A DNA stretch of 64,000 nucleotides from Bradyrhizobium zhengyangense (GTDB lineage Bacteria > Pseudomonadota > Alphaproteobacteria > Rhizobiales > Xanthobacteraceae), in the NCBI RefSeq assembly GCF_022012435.1, contig NZ_JAKLUA010000001.1, positions 248,001-312,000 on the forward strand. Direction: 5' to 3'. Positions 54,731-63,285 of the stretch are shown one piece after another; position 1 is the stretch's first letter, and every line of letters begins with the position of its first letter. The translations under genes were made by a program, and so were the position numbers. The notes below the pieces were generated by a model. The model saw only the letters and a list, made by a program, of their open reading frames with translations, was not told the origin of the DNA and ran no database searches.

Positions 54731-55954
54731 CTAGGACGCCGCGCGCGATGCATCGGCCGACAGCCGTCCGAGCAGCGACCTCGCCGTATCCGACGGCGAC
54801 AGCGAGTCCACTGACACCACGGGATCGCTGCGCATCTCGTGCTTGCCGTTCGATGTGTGTTTCATTACCGCCGACAAGCGGCGGGCGATCATGTGCGCCG
54901 TGCGGAAGTCGGTCTCGGCGAACACCACGATGACAGAGCCGTCCTTCTGCGCCGCGCCAAAGTCCATCTGCCGCATCAGGCGGCTGAGGATGCGCGCAGC
55001 ATCGAGTTGCGCGCGGGGATTACCGGGGTCGAAGGCGAAGCGTGCTACCGACAGGCCGCCGCCACGGACGAGCGTCTGCTCCACTGCCTTGGCGAAGTCG
55101 CGGGCGAAGGCTTCCACCGTCAAGAGACCGCTACGCGGATCGAGCCAGCCGCCGGCGTCGATCGAGCGCAGCGTGCGGCTCAGTTGCGCCTCCATGGCGT
55201 GCTGGCGGATCAACGGCAGTGCGTTGGCGGCGACCTTGGTGGGCTCGCCGGGGATCAGCTCGAGATTGGGCAAGTCATAGCTCTGCGTGAGCTGATGCGC
55301 GGTGACAACCACAGGCAGGTTGCGGAAACGCGTATCCTCCGCGAGCACCGTGAGAAAGGCGTCGGTGACGCGCGGGGTGAAACCGTCAGACAGAACGACA
55401 CCGTCGATATCGCGTGTATTGAGATGCTTGGCGGCGGCCTCGATCGAAAGCGCGCCGACGACGCCGGTGCGCTCGCCGAGCGCGACCGACAGCGCAGGGT
55501 AGGCGGCGCCGCGGCCGATCAAGAGCACGATGGCATCGCGCACGGGATCGGCGTCCGGCAGAGCGACCTTCACCTCCGGCAGGCGGCGCAGCACGGTGGC
55601 ATGCAGCGTGCGGATGCGGATCGCGGCGCGCAGGCGCGCGATCAGGCGTTCGGCGGCATTGCCGCGTGTGGCGAAAGGCAGCGCGTTGTGGGGCAGCGTT
55701 GCTTGCGCATCCAGCGCGACCAGCGGCAGATAAAGCGGCTGATCCGCGATCTTCTTCGCGAGCAGGGGCATGTACGGCTCGTGTCCGCCAGACATCGCCG
55801 CAAGGACGGCGGCCGGCTGCACCTCTTCGACGGCGCGCGACGCGCTCGCCCAATCGCTGTCGACGACGGGAAAGAGACGGGCCTCGTCCAGCGCCGCAAG
55901 GAAGGCTGGGCGCTCGGAATTGGACACAAAGAGGATCGGGCCCGCCTGGGACAT
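54731..55954 (-). CDS. receiver-like protein with degenerate GGDEF domain
   Basis: 407 residues. Two CheY-like segments are visible: residues about 1-110, starting PILFVSNSERPAFLAALDEA, and about 140-260, containing GVVLSDGFTPRVTDAFLTVL. They are followed by a GGDEF-type fold (about 275-390: GGWLDPRSGLLTVEAFARDF, then ARILSRLMRQMDF). Where an active diguanylate cyclase has GGDEF, this protein has KDGSVIVVF, so it cannot make c-di-GMP. The architecture resembles PleD with both signal-output sites eroded. ATG 55954 was chosen; TTG 55975 is a possible extension. Confidence 0.78.
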   Translation of the reverse strand: MSQAGPILFVSNSERPAFLAALDEARLFPVVDSDWASASRAVEEVQPAAVLAAMSGGHEPYMPLLAKKIADQPLYLPLVALDAQATLPHNALPFATRGNAAERLIARLRAAIRIRTLHATVLRRLPEVKVALPDADPVRDAIVLLIGRGAAYPALSVALGERTGVVGALSIEAAAKHLNTRDIDGVVLSDGFTPRVTDAFLTVLAEDTRFRNLPVVVTAHQLTQSYDLPNLELIPGEPTKVAANALPLIRQHAMEAQLSRTLRSIDAGGWLDPRSGLLTVEAFARDFAKAVEQTLVRGGGLSVARFAFDPGNPRAQLDAARILSRLMRQMDFGAAQKDGSVIVVFAETDFRTAHMIARRLSAVMKHTSNGKHEMRSDPVVSVDSLSPSDTARSLLGRLSADASRAAS

Positions 55955-56039
55955 CAGGATACTCTGATCACGCAATCGATGCTGCGCAATCTAGTCCGGC
56001 CGCCTTAATGCAGCGTCAATGTATCAGGCAAAACTGCGC

Positions 56040-57575
56040 TCAAACCGGGCCGGAGCGGTCGCGAAAAGCCTCAACCATCAGGGGGTTAAGACCGAGTTCG
56101 CTGAGCGCCTCGCGGGCGCGGGCATTGTCCTGGGCCCGGCCCGCCAACCGATGGCCCGAGAGCCGGTCGGGCAGGGCCGTCAGCAGCGCGCCCTGGCCGA
56201 GCCGGCGCGCCCATTCCTGCAGGTCGTTGGAGAGGAAGCGATAGCCGCCGACGGCCATGATGCCGGATGGCGGCGCAGTGATGCAGATTGCACCGCTGGC
56301 GCGGTCGATCCGGGCGGCATAGCCGGTGTCGACATAGTCGCGTGGCGGCTGGGCCGTCAGCGTCTCGCCGACCGGCTGCGGCGGCGCGTAGGCCGCGATC
56401 GGCACCATCGGGCCGCGCAGGCCGAGCGTGCCCTTCGGCGTCAGCAGGATCTCGCCGGCGATCGAGGAGCTGGACTGCTCACGTGGAGCGCCGTGCGGGC
56501 CGGGCATCACCGCGACAGGCACGCCGTCCTCGCCGCGCCTGGCGCCGAACAGACCGGCCTCGCCGAACAGGTAGACGTCCGTGAGCGGCGCATGCGGCGC
56601 GATCCAGGCTTCGCTCGCCGCCACCTGCTCCGGCGCGCGCCAGAGCCCGATGACATTGCGCAAGGTCGGCATCCGCGCCGCCAGACCGGAATCGCCGAGG
56701 CGCAGGGCGAGCTGGGCCGGCGCGATCAGCACGTCGCAGGCGTGCTCGTTGATCTGCTGCTCCAGCACCTCGCTCTCGAACGGATGATGCAGCGCCAGCG
56801 TGCCGCCGCACAACAGCCACGCCGCGAGCGAGGAGGCGAGGCCCGCGAACGACATCGGTGTGAACGCCGACATCACCGTGGCGCCCTGCTGGATGTCGGC
56901 TTCCAGCGACATCGCGAGCCCGCCCGCGATCAGGCTGAAATGCGGCCGCGGCACCGGGCGGAAACCTTCCGCCGTGACGTCGAAGGAGATCATCGCCGCC
57001 TTGCGGCCGTCCTGGATCACGGCGCGCGTGGTGCCGGGCGGGCGTGCCAGCACCTCGTCGAGCGAACCCATGCCTTCGGGCAAATCGGTGCCGAAGCCGA
57101 ACACGTGGCGGATCGAGAAGGCCTCGGCGGCTGCGTGCATCGCGAGGTCGGCGTAGCTGACACTGTCGACCTTGCTCATGGTGACGATGGCGCGGGCCGC
57201 GGTGCGGTTGAGCGCGGCCGCCAGTTCCGCCTGTCGCCACAGTAGCGGCAGCACGGCCACGACCAGGCCGGCGCGATGGGCGGCCAGCACCGTCAGCACG
57301 AACTCGATGGTCGAGGGCAACTGGATCGCGATCACCGAATTGGCCGGTAGGCCCGATTCGACGAAATGCGCCGACAGCGCCTCGATGGCGGTGTCCGCCT
57401 CGGCGTAGGTCAGCCGCCGCGGCTGGTGGCCGGTGATGCGGGATTTGTTGAGAGGGTCGAGCAAAGCGGGCGCGTGCGGCTGCCGCATCAGCGTCCGCTG
57501 GAACAGCGTGTCGAGCGTCGGCGATACGGCTGGCTGGTTCACGGCGTCACTTCGCTGGACTGGCTTGAGGCTCAC
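56040..57575 (-). CDS. degenerate AMP-binding (acyl-CoA synthetase-like) protein
   Basis: 511 residues with the ANL fold throughout: LTYAEADTAIEALSAHFVES, IAIQLPSTIEFVLTVLAAHR, DVYLFGEAGLFGA, RDYVDTGYAARID. The ATP-binding P-loop (usually SSGTTGxPK) is replaced by ISFDVTAEGFRPV, and the C-terminal catalytic Lys segment is missing (it ends LMVEAFRDRSGPV). It is probably catalytically dead, or acts on a bound acyl-adenylate. GTG 57575 overlaps the preceding binding-protein gene by 29 bases; GTG 57542 just after that stop is an alternative. Both imply coupling. Confidence 0.82.
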   Translation of the reverse strand: MSLKPVQRSDAVNQPAVSPTLDTLFQRTLMRQPHAPALLDPLNKSRITGHQPRRLTYAEADTAIEALSAHFVESGLPANSVIAIQLPSTIEFVLTVLAAHRAGLVVAVLPLLWRQAELAAALNRTAARAIVTMSKVDSVSYADLAMHAAAEAFSIRHVFGFGTDLPEGMGSLDEVLARPPGTTRAVIQDGRKAAMISFDVTAEGFRPVPRPHFSLIAGGLAMSLEADIQQGATVMSAFTPMSFAGLASSLAAWLLCGGTLALHHPFESEVLEQQINEHACDVLIAPAQLALRLGDSGLAARMPTLRNVIGLWRAPEQVAASEAWIAPHAPLTDVYLFGEAGLFGARRGEDGVPVAVMPGPHGAPREQSSSSIAGEILLTPKGTLGLRGPMVPIAAYAPPQPVGETLTAQPPRDYVDTGYAARIDRASGAICITAPPSGIMAVGGYRFLSNDLQEWARRLGQGALLTALPDRLSGHRLAGRAQDNARAREALSELGLNPLMVEAFRDRSGPV

Positions 57576-59391
57576 CCTTCGACCACCAAGTCTCCGGCAA
57601 ATAGCCTGAGAGCGCAGTGGCCTGTGGTTGTTCTATCCGATTCCAGCGCGCGATCCATTGCTCGGATACGTTAAACAAGGGGATTGTGTAGAAGCCCGCC
57701 ATCAAGGCGCGGTCGAGCGCCCGCACCGCATCGACGAAATCCGTATGATCACGGGCCTCCAGCAGGGCCTTGATCATGGCATCGACCGCGGGATCCCTCG
57801 CGCCCATATAGTTTCGGGTCCCCGGATTGTCGGCCGCCGCGCTGCCCCAATAGAAGTACTGCTCGTTGCCGGGCGACAGCGACTGATCCCAGCGGTTCTG
57901 GATCATGTCGAACTCGTAGGACAGCCGGCGCTGGTCGAACTGCACCGGATCGACCGCGCGCACGCTCACATCGATGCCGGCGCGCTTGAGGTCGCGCTGG
58001 AACGCGAGCGCGATGCGTTCCTGGTCGCGGGTCGTCACCAGCATCTCGAAGGTGAAAGGCGCTTTTGTCTGGCGGTTGCGCAGCACGGTGCCTTCGAGAT
58101 CGTAGCCGGCGTCCGACAGCAGCTTCAGCGCTGCACGCAGCGTGGTCCGGTCGCGCCCCGAGCCGTCGGTGACGGGCAGGCGGTAGCTGCCATCCATGAT
58201 ATCTTCGGGGATCTGCGCCGCGAAAGGCTTCAGCAGCTCGCGCTCGCGCGCATCCGCGGGCCGAGCATAGGCCGACAGCTCGGAGCCGGCAAAATAGCCG
58301 GCGACGCGTGAATACAGCGAGAAGAAATAGTTGCGGTTGACCAGCTCGAAATCGAACAACAGCGTCAGCGCCTGGCGCACGCGGATGTCGGCGAATACAG
58401 GACGCCGTGTGTTGAACACCAGGAATTCCGAGGGCTGCGGCACGCCCGGCTTGAAGGTGTCGCGGATCACCTCGCCGCTCTTGGCGGCCGGGAAATCGTA
58501 GCCGTCGTGCCAGCGCAGCGGCTCGTTCTCGACGCGGAAATCATAGAGGCCGCGCTTGAACGCTTCGAACTGGCCATTGGCCTCGCGATAATAGTCGAGC
58601 CGGATCTCGTCGAAATTGAAGAGCCCGCGATTGACCGGGAGATCGCGGCCCCAGTAATCGGGATTGCGTGTGAGGGTGACGCTGGCGCCGGGCTTGACCG
58701 CCGTGACGCGGTAGGGGCCGGAGGCGATCGGTCCTGACAGCGTCGTCTCCTCGAAATTCGCAACGTCGACGGCGTGCTTGGGGAGGATTGGCATCAGGCC
58801 GAGGATCAGCGGTAGCTCGCGGTCGTCGGCCCCGGTGAGATCGAAGCGGACGGTGAGGGGATCGGGTGCCTCCGCCTTGGCGACCTTGGAATAGTACTGC
58901 CGGAGGTTCGGACGGCCATGGTCGCGCAGCAGCTGCCAGGAGAACAGCACGTCCTCGGCGGTCACAGGCTTGCCGTCGGAGAAGCGCGCACGTGAATCGA
59001 TGTGGAACGTGACGTAGCTCCGCTCGTCATCGGTCTCGACGGATTTGGCGAGCAGGCCGTAGAGCGTGAACGGCTCGTCCTGGCCGCGCGCCAGCAGGCT
59101 TTCGACCACGTAGGCGCGGATCGGCTGCACCGCCAATCCCTTCACGATGAACGGATTGAGACTGTCGAACGTGCCGAGAATGCCCCAGGTCAGCCGGCCG
59201 CCCTTGGGGGCGTCAGGATTGGCGTAGGGCATGTGGGTGAAATCGGCCGGCAGCGCTGGCTTGCCGTGCATGGCGATCGCATGCAACTCCTCGGCCTGCC
59301 CAGCGCTTGCGATCAGGCCGACGCTGAGGATCAAGGCGAGGCTGCAAAGACGGAGACCGGGCCCCTCGAGCAGGCGCTGGAACATGAACAT
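57547..59391 (-). CDS. ABC transporter periplasmic binding protein, oligopeptide type (YejA-like)
   Basis: 614 residues with a signal peptide (LCSLALILSVGLIASAGQAE). This is the SBP_bac_5 family: MPYANPDAPKGGRLTWGILG, FHIDSRARFSDGKPVTAEDV, GPYRVTAVKPG, WDQSLSPGNEQYFYWGSA. YejA-like members bind peptides, including murein peptides or microcin C. No permease or ATPase gene is adjacent, so it works with components encoded elsewhere. It is coupled to the AMP-binding-like gene. Confidence 0.9.
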   Translation of the reverse strand: MFMFQRLLEGPGLRLCSLALILSVGLIASAGQAEELHAIAMHGKPALPADFTHMPYANPDAPKGGRLTWGILGTFDSLNPFIVKGLAVQPIRAYVVESLLARGQDEPFTLYGLLAKSVETDDERSYVTFHIDSRARFSDGKPVTAEDVLFSWQLLRDHGRPNLRQYYSKVAKAEAPDPLTVRFDLTGADDRELPLILGLMPILPKHAVDVANFEETTLSGPIASGPYRVTAVKPGASVTLTRNPDYWGRDLPVNRGLFNFDEIRLDYYREANGQFEAFKRGLYDFRVENEPLRWHDGYDFPAAKSGEVIRDTFKPGVPQPSEFLVFNTRRPVFADIRVRQALTLLFDFELVNRNYFFSLYSRVAGYFAGSELSAYARPADARERELLKPFAAQIPEDIMDGSYRLPVTDGSGRDRTTLRAALKLLSDAGYDLEGTVLRNRQTKAPFTFEMLVTTRDQERIALAFQRDLKRAGIDVSVRAVDPVQFDQRRLSYEFDMIQNRWDQSLSPGNEQYFYWGSAAADNPGTRNYMGARDPAVDAMIKALLEARDHTDFVDAVRALDRALMAGFYTIPLFNVSEQWIARWNRIEQPQATALSGYLPETWWSKGEPQASPAK

Positions 59392-59649
59392 TCGGACACG
59401 TTGATTCGAGGGCTGGTGTAGGGAATCCTATCACAGGGATTTCACTGGGCGTCCGCCCGGATGTGGCCAAAGACGCTTGTCGGCATTGATCTTTCCGTCG
59501 ACCACGTTAAGAAGGCACGCAATCGCGCAAGAGCGCCGAGCCCGTCACTGATCTGCCTCAATTGACGGGGAGAGAGCCGCGCCCAAGGCGGCTTGGTTCG
59601 GTGCTTCGGAGCGGTTCGGGCACTTCCCGTTCAGAAAGGGTTTTCTGCA

Positions 59650-60474
59650 ATGAATTTCCGTTATTTGGCCGCGTCCGTCCGGCCGCGCGGGCGAGTTCTC
59701 GCTCTGTTGACGGCGACGGCATTGGCCATCCCGTTTGCCGCTGAAGCCCAGACCCCCGCACCGGCCCCGGGCGCCCCCAAGGCTGCCCCGAAAGCCGCTC
59801 CAAAGGCAGCTCCCAAGGCTGCTCCGGCGCCCGCGCCGGCTCCCCAGGCCCAGCAGGCTCCGGCACAGCCGGGTGCTCCGGCGGCGCAGGGTGCCCAGCC
59901 CGCCGATCAGCAGATCCAGCTGATCTACGCGCCCTGGACCAAGTTCTGCCTCAAGGGCCAGGATGCCAACGCCAAGCAGGTCTGCTTCACCGGCAAGGAC
60001 GGTCGCATCGAATCAGGCCAGCCGGTCATCGCCGCTGTCATCATCGAGCCGGAAGGCGAGCCGAAGAAGATCCTGCGCGTGACGCTGCCGCTCGGCATGC
60101 AGCTCGTGCACGGCACCCGCATCATCGTCGACAACAACCCGCCGCTGCAGAGCCCGTATGTGATCTGCTTCCAGAACGGCTGTATGTCCGACTACGAGGC
60201 AACGCCCGAGCTGATCGCCAACCTGAAGAAGGGCCAGAACCTCGTGGTGCAGGCGATCAACGCCAACGGTGCGCCGCTGACCCTGCCTCTGCCGCTCACC
60301 GGTGAATTCCAGAAGGCCTATGACGGTCCGCCGACCGATCCGAAGGTGTTTGAGGAAACCCAGAAGAAGCTGCAGGAAGAGCTTCAGAAGAAGGCTGAAG
60401 AGCAGCGCAAGAAGCTGGAGCAAAACGGCGGGGCGCCTGGTGCACCCGCTGCAGCTCCGGCGGGCCAAAAGTAA
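59650..60474 (+). CDS. exported invasion-associated locus B (IalB) family protein
   Basis: 274 residues from ATG 59650, with AAGGG nine bases upstream. A signal peptide ends AAEAQ. A low-complexity linker with tandem KAAP units (about residues 38-80) follows. The IalB-type core starts IQLIYAPWTKFCLKGQDANA, has four cysteines (KFCLKG, QVCFTG, YVICFQNGCMSD) and ILRVTLPLGMQLVHGTRI. It ends with a charged helix (EETQKKLQEELQKKAEEQRK). Family members lie in the periplasm or outer envelope; the function in non-pathogens is unknown. Confidence 0.88.
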   Translation: MNFRYLAASVRPRGRVLALLTATALAIPFAAEAQTPAPAPGAPKAAPKAAPKAAPKAAPAPAPAPQAQQAPAQPGAPAAQGAQPADQQIQLIYAPWTKFCLKGQDANAKQVCFTGKDGRIESGQPVIAAVIIEPEGEPKKILRVTLPLGMQLVHGTRIIVDNNPPLQSPYVICFQNGCMSDYEATPELIANLKKGQNLVVQAINANGAPLTLPLPLTGEFQKAYDGPPTDPKVFEETQKKLQEELQKKAEEQRKKLEQNGGAPGAPAAAPAGQK

Positions 60475-60495
60475 TCGGACTCAGTCCCGGACATG

Positions 60496-60525
60496 AAAAA
60501 GGCGCCCGATCGGGCGCCTTTTTTT
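60496..60525. terminator. bidirectional intrinsic terminator
   Basis: AAAAAGGCGCCCGAT followed by CGGGCGCCTTTTTTT: a perfect GC stem with A and T tracts at both ends. It lies between the convergent IalB-type gene and hspQ and can end both. Confidence 0.92.
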
Positions 60526-60567
60526 GCTGCCTGCTTGATGGCGGTGAAGCTCAGGTCGACGAACGGC

Positions 60568-60900
60568 TTAGTTCAGCGACGGATTGCGCGGGCGGTAGCC
60601 GCCATCCTTGTTCTTGATGAAGATCTCGGCCACCTGGGAATGCCGGATCGGCTCGCCGGACTCGTCGGGCAGCAGGTTCTGCTCGGAGACATAGGCGACG
60701 TACTCGGACTCCGCGTTCTCCGCGAGCAGATGGTAGAACGGCTGATCCTTGTGGGGCCGGACCTCTTCGGGGATCGACAGCCACCACTCCTCGGTGTTGT
60801 TGAATTCCGGATCGATGTCGAAGATCACCCCCCGGAACGAGAAGATCCGGTGGCGCACGACCTGTCCGATCTGGAATTTGGCTGTCCGCGCTTTAATCAT
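60568..60900 (-). CDS. hspQ: heat-shock protein HspQ (hemimethylated-DNA-binding YccV fold)
   Basis: 110 residues of the HspQ/YccV family. It starts MIKARTAKFQIGQVVRHRIF and has the typical IDPEFNNTEEWWLSIPEEVR, YHLLAENAESEYVAYVSEQN and GGYRPRNPSLN. HspQ affects stability of DnaA mutants and is a Lon substrate and modulator in enterobacteria. Upstream lies a CtrA-like box shared with the divergent AEC carrier gene. Confidence 0.93.
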   Translation of the reverse strand: MIKARTAKFQIGQVVRHRIFSFRGVIFDIDPEFNNTEEWWLSIPEEVRPHKDQPFYHLLAENAESEYVAYVSEQNLLPDESGEPIRHSQVAEIFIKNKDGGYRPRNPSLN

Positions 60901-60951
60901 CCTTCGTCGATAGACCAGGATTGTGGCCGATGCTAGTGGCCTGATCTGGAA

Positions 60952-60966
60952 TTAACCTGCCGTTAA
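60952..60966. promoter_or_regulatory. CtrA-like box (TTAA-N7-TTAA)
   Basis: TTAACCTGCCGTTAA at 60952-60966 matches the CtrA consensus of two TTAA half-sites with seven bases between. It lies between hspQ and the AEC carrier gene, 52 bases from the former start and 40 from the latter. Confidence 0.4.
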
Positions 60967-61006
60967 GGGGCGGATAACCCCTAAGCCTTCAGAAAACACT
61001 TCATCA

Positions 61007-61960
61007 ATGGCCGATATCCTCAATCTGGCGCTACCATATTTCGGCTTGATCTTCGTCGGTTTCGCTTGCGGTAAGGTCAAGTCCTTGCCGGAATCGGGGC
61101 TCGCCTGGATGAACTTCTTCCTGCTCTACGTGTCGTTGCCGGCGCTGCTGTTTGCGATCATGTCGAAGACGCCATTCTCGGAGCTGAACAACCCGCCATT
61201 CCTGGTGGCGACCACGCTGTCGACAATGGCGGCGTTCACCATCGCGCTGGTGGTCGGCAAGGCGCTCGGGAAGCTGACGCTGCGTGAGGCGACGCTCGCC
61301 GGCCTCTCCGGCGGTTACGGCAATATCGGCTACATGGGGCCGGGGCTGGCGCTTGCCGTGCTCGGGTCAAAGGCGGCGGCGCCGACCGCGCTCATCTTCT
61401 GTTGCGACAGCATCTTCCTGTTCACGATCGTGCCGCTGCTGATCGAGCTGTCAGACCGCGACCATCCCTCGATCGTGCACGCCTTCGGCGTGGTGCTGAA
61501 ACAGATCGTGCTCAACCCGCTGATCATGTCGGCCTGTTTTGGCGCAGCCGTTGCCGCGCTGCATATCGAGCTGCCGGTCGCGCTCGACCGCACCATTACC
61601 TTCCTCCAGAACGCGGCCGCGCCGACCGCGTTGTTCGTGCTCGGTGTGACCGTTGCGCTTCGCCCGTTCGATCGCGTGCCCTGGGAAGTGCCCGGCGTGA
61701 TCGCGGTCAAGCTGCTGATCCATCCGCTCGCAGCGTTCGGCCTGATGCTGGCGTTCGGCCCGTTCGCGCAGCCCTGGGCCGCCACAGCGATTCTGATGGC
61801 CTCGCTGCCGCCGGCGCTGAATGTGTTCGTGATCGCCCGGCAGAACGATGCCTGGATCGAACCCGCCTCCGTCGCCGTGCTGCTCGGCACGTTCGCGTCG
61901 GTGGTCACGCTGACCAGCGTGATGTGGCTGCTGCAGACCGGCCGGCTCGCGTTTCCGTAA
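61007..61960 (+). CDS. AEC-family (auxin efflux carrier) transporter
   Basis: 317 residues, ten predicted helices in two halves. Typical AEC stretches are MNFFLLYVSLPALLFAIMSK, GLSGGYGNIGYMGPGLAL and ILMASLPPALNVFVIARQND. Bacterial members export malonate, malate or other small organic acids. The substrate is unknown here; there are no neighbouring metabolic genes. Confidence 0.88.
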   Translation: MADILNLALPYFGLIFVGFACGKVKSLPESGLAWMNFFLLYVSLPALLFAIMSKTPFSELNNPPFLVATTLSTMAAFTIALVVGKALGKLTLREATLAGLSGGYGNIGYMGPGLALAVLGSKAAAPTALIFCCDSIFLFTIVPLLIELSDRDHPSIVHAFGVVLKQIVLNPLIMSACFGAAVAALHIELPVALDRTITFLQNAAAPTALFVLGVTVALRPFDRVPWEVPGVIAVKLLIHPLAAFGLMLAFGPFAQPWAATAILMASLPPALNVFVIARQNDAWIEPASVAVLLGTFASVVTLTSVMWLLQTGRLAFP

Positions 61961-61972
61961 AGGCCGCTTGCG

Positions 61973-63157
61973 CTATTTGCGCCAGGTCGGCGTCAGTCCC
62001 TCGCGCATGGCAAAGCGCCTGAGCGGGCCGATGGCGCCTAACAGGTGCATGCCGACGGCGCGGATCGGTTGGAGCGGCAGGAAATCGTTGAGTAGCGAAC
62101 GATTGGCGATGTCGATCGCAAAGGTCCTGCTCAGAATGTCCGGGCGCCGCGCCCGGTCGTAACGCCTGAGCACCTCATCCGCGCCAGGGTCCTTTCCCGA
62201 TGCGATGGCCTCGCCGGAGAGCCGGGCGATGTCGGCCGCATCTCGCAGGCCGAGATTGAGACCCTGGGCACCGATCGGGGGAACCACATGGGCGGCTTCG
62301 CCGACCAGCGCAACGCGGTCGCGCGCGAAGGATTGCGGCCGCTCAATCGCCAGCGGAAACACATTGCGGCCGGGCTCGACCGTCATGCGGCCGAGGATGG
62401 AATGCGACTGCTTCTCGATCGCGACGGAGAGATCTTCGTCGCTGAGGCCGCGAAGCCGCTCGGCCTCGGCGGGTGCCGAGACCCAGACCACGCTGGAGCG
62501 GTTGCCGGGCAGGGGCACGAACACGCAAGGGCCATGCGGCGTGTGGAACTCGGTCGAGACGTTACGGTGCGGGCGGGCATGAGCGACGTTGAAGGTCAGG
62601 GCGGTCTGCGTCAGGTCGCGCCGCGTCACCGCAATGCCGGCGGCCTCCCGGCACAGCGAATGCCGACCGTCGGCGCCGACCACGAGCCGGGCTGTCAGAA
62701 ACTGTCCGGCGGCCGTGCGCATCGCGACGTCATCGGCTTCGATGACGACGTTTTCGGCCTCGTCGTCGAAACGCACGAGGTTCGGAAACTCGGCCGCACG
62801 CGCTTCCAGCGCCAGCATCAGCGAGCGGTTGTCGATATTGTAACCGAACGCATCGAGCGCGATCTCGTGGCAGGAGAATCGGACCTCGGGCGCGCGGAAC
62901 AGCCTGTTGGTGTCGTCGACGAGACGCATCACCTCAAGGCTGGCCGCCTTGTCCTTGCAGCGCGACCAGACCTCGAGGCTCTCCAGGAGATCGACGGAGG
63001 CACCCAGCAGCGCGGTGGTCCTGTTATCTGCATAGGGCAGGCGTCGCGCGACCAGCGCGGTCCGCGCCCCTCGCTGCGCCAAGGCAATTGCCGCGGCAAG
63101 GCCTGCCGGTCCACCGCCGATGACGCTTGCGTCAAAATGTGTCGATGCGTCTGTCAT
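61973..63157 (-). CDS. UbiH/UbiF/COQ6-family FAD-dependent hydroxylase
   Basis: 394 residues. Class A flavoprotein monooxygenase. The FAD dinucleotide motif is ASVIGGGPAGLAAAIALAQR, the second FAD motif LVVGADGRHSLCREAAG, and the third VALVGEAAHVVPPIGAQGLN, with the PPIGAQG signature of ubiquinone hydroxylases. It probably hydroxylates the ubiquinone ring (alphaproteobacteria vary in which of UbiH, UbiF or UbiL they keep). It converges with the AEC gene and is divergent from pcs. Confidence 0.88.
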   Translation of the reverse strand: MTDASTHFDASVIGGGPAGLAAAIALAQRGARTALVARRLPYADNRTTALLGASVDLLESLEVWSRCKDKAASLEVMRLVDDTNRLFRAPEVRFSCHEIALDAFGYNIDNRSLMLALEARAAEFPNLVRFDDEAENVVIEADDVAMRTAAGQFLTARLVVGADGRHSLCREAAGIAVTRRDLTQTALTFNVAHARPHRNVSTEFHTPHGPCVFVPLPGNRSSVVWVSAPAEAERLRGLSDEDLSVAIEKQSHSILGRMTVEPGRNVFPLAIERPQSFARDRVALVGEAAHVVPPIGAQGLNLGLRDAADIARLSGEAIASGKDPGADEVLRRYDRARRPDILSRTFAIDIANRSLLNDFLPLQPIRAVGMHLLGAIGPLRRFAMREGLTPTWRK

Positions 63158-63285
63158 GGAACGACATTTGACACGCCCTGCGGCAAATTCAAGCCCACCT
63201 ATTTTGCCTGATTTTATGACCGATTGCGCGGCGCAACGCCGCGGTGGCGGATGTGCAAACCGGTCCCGTTCTGGTAGCAGAGGCC

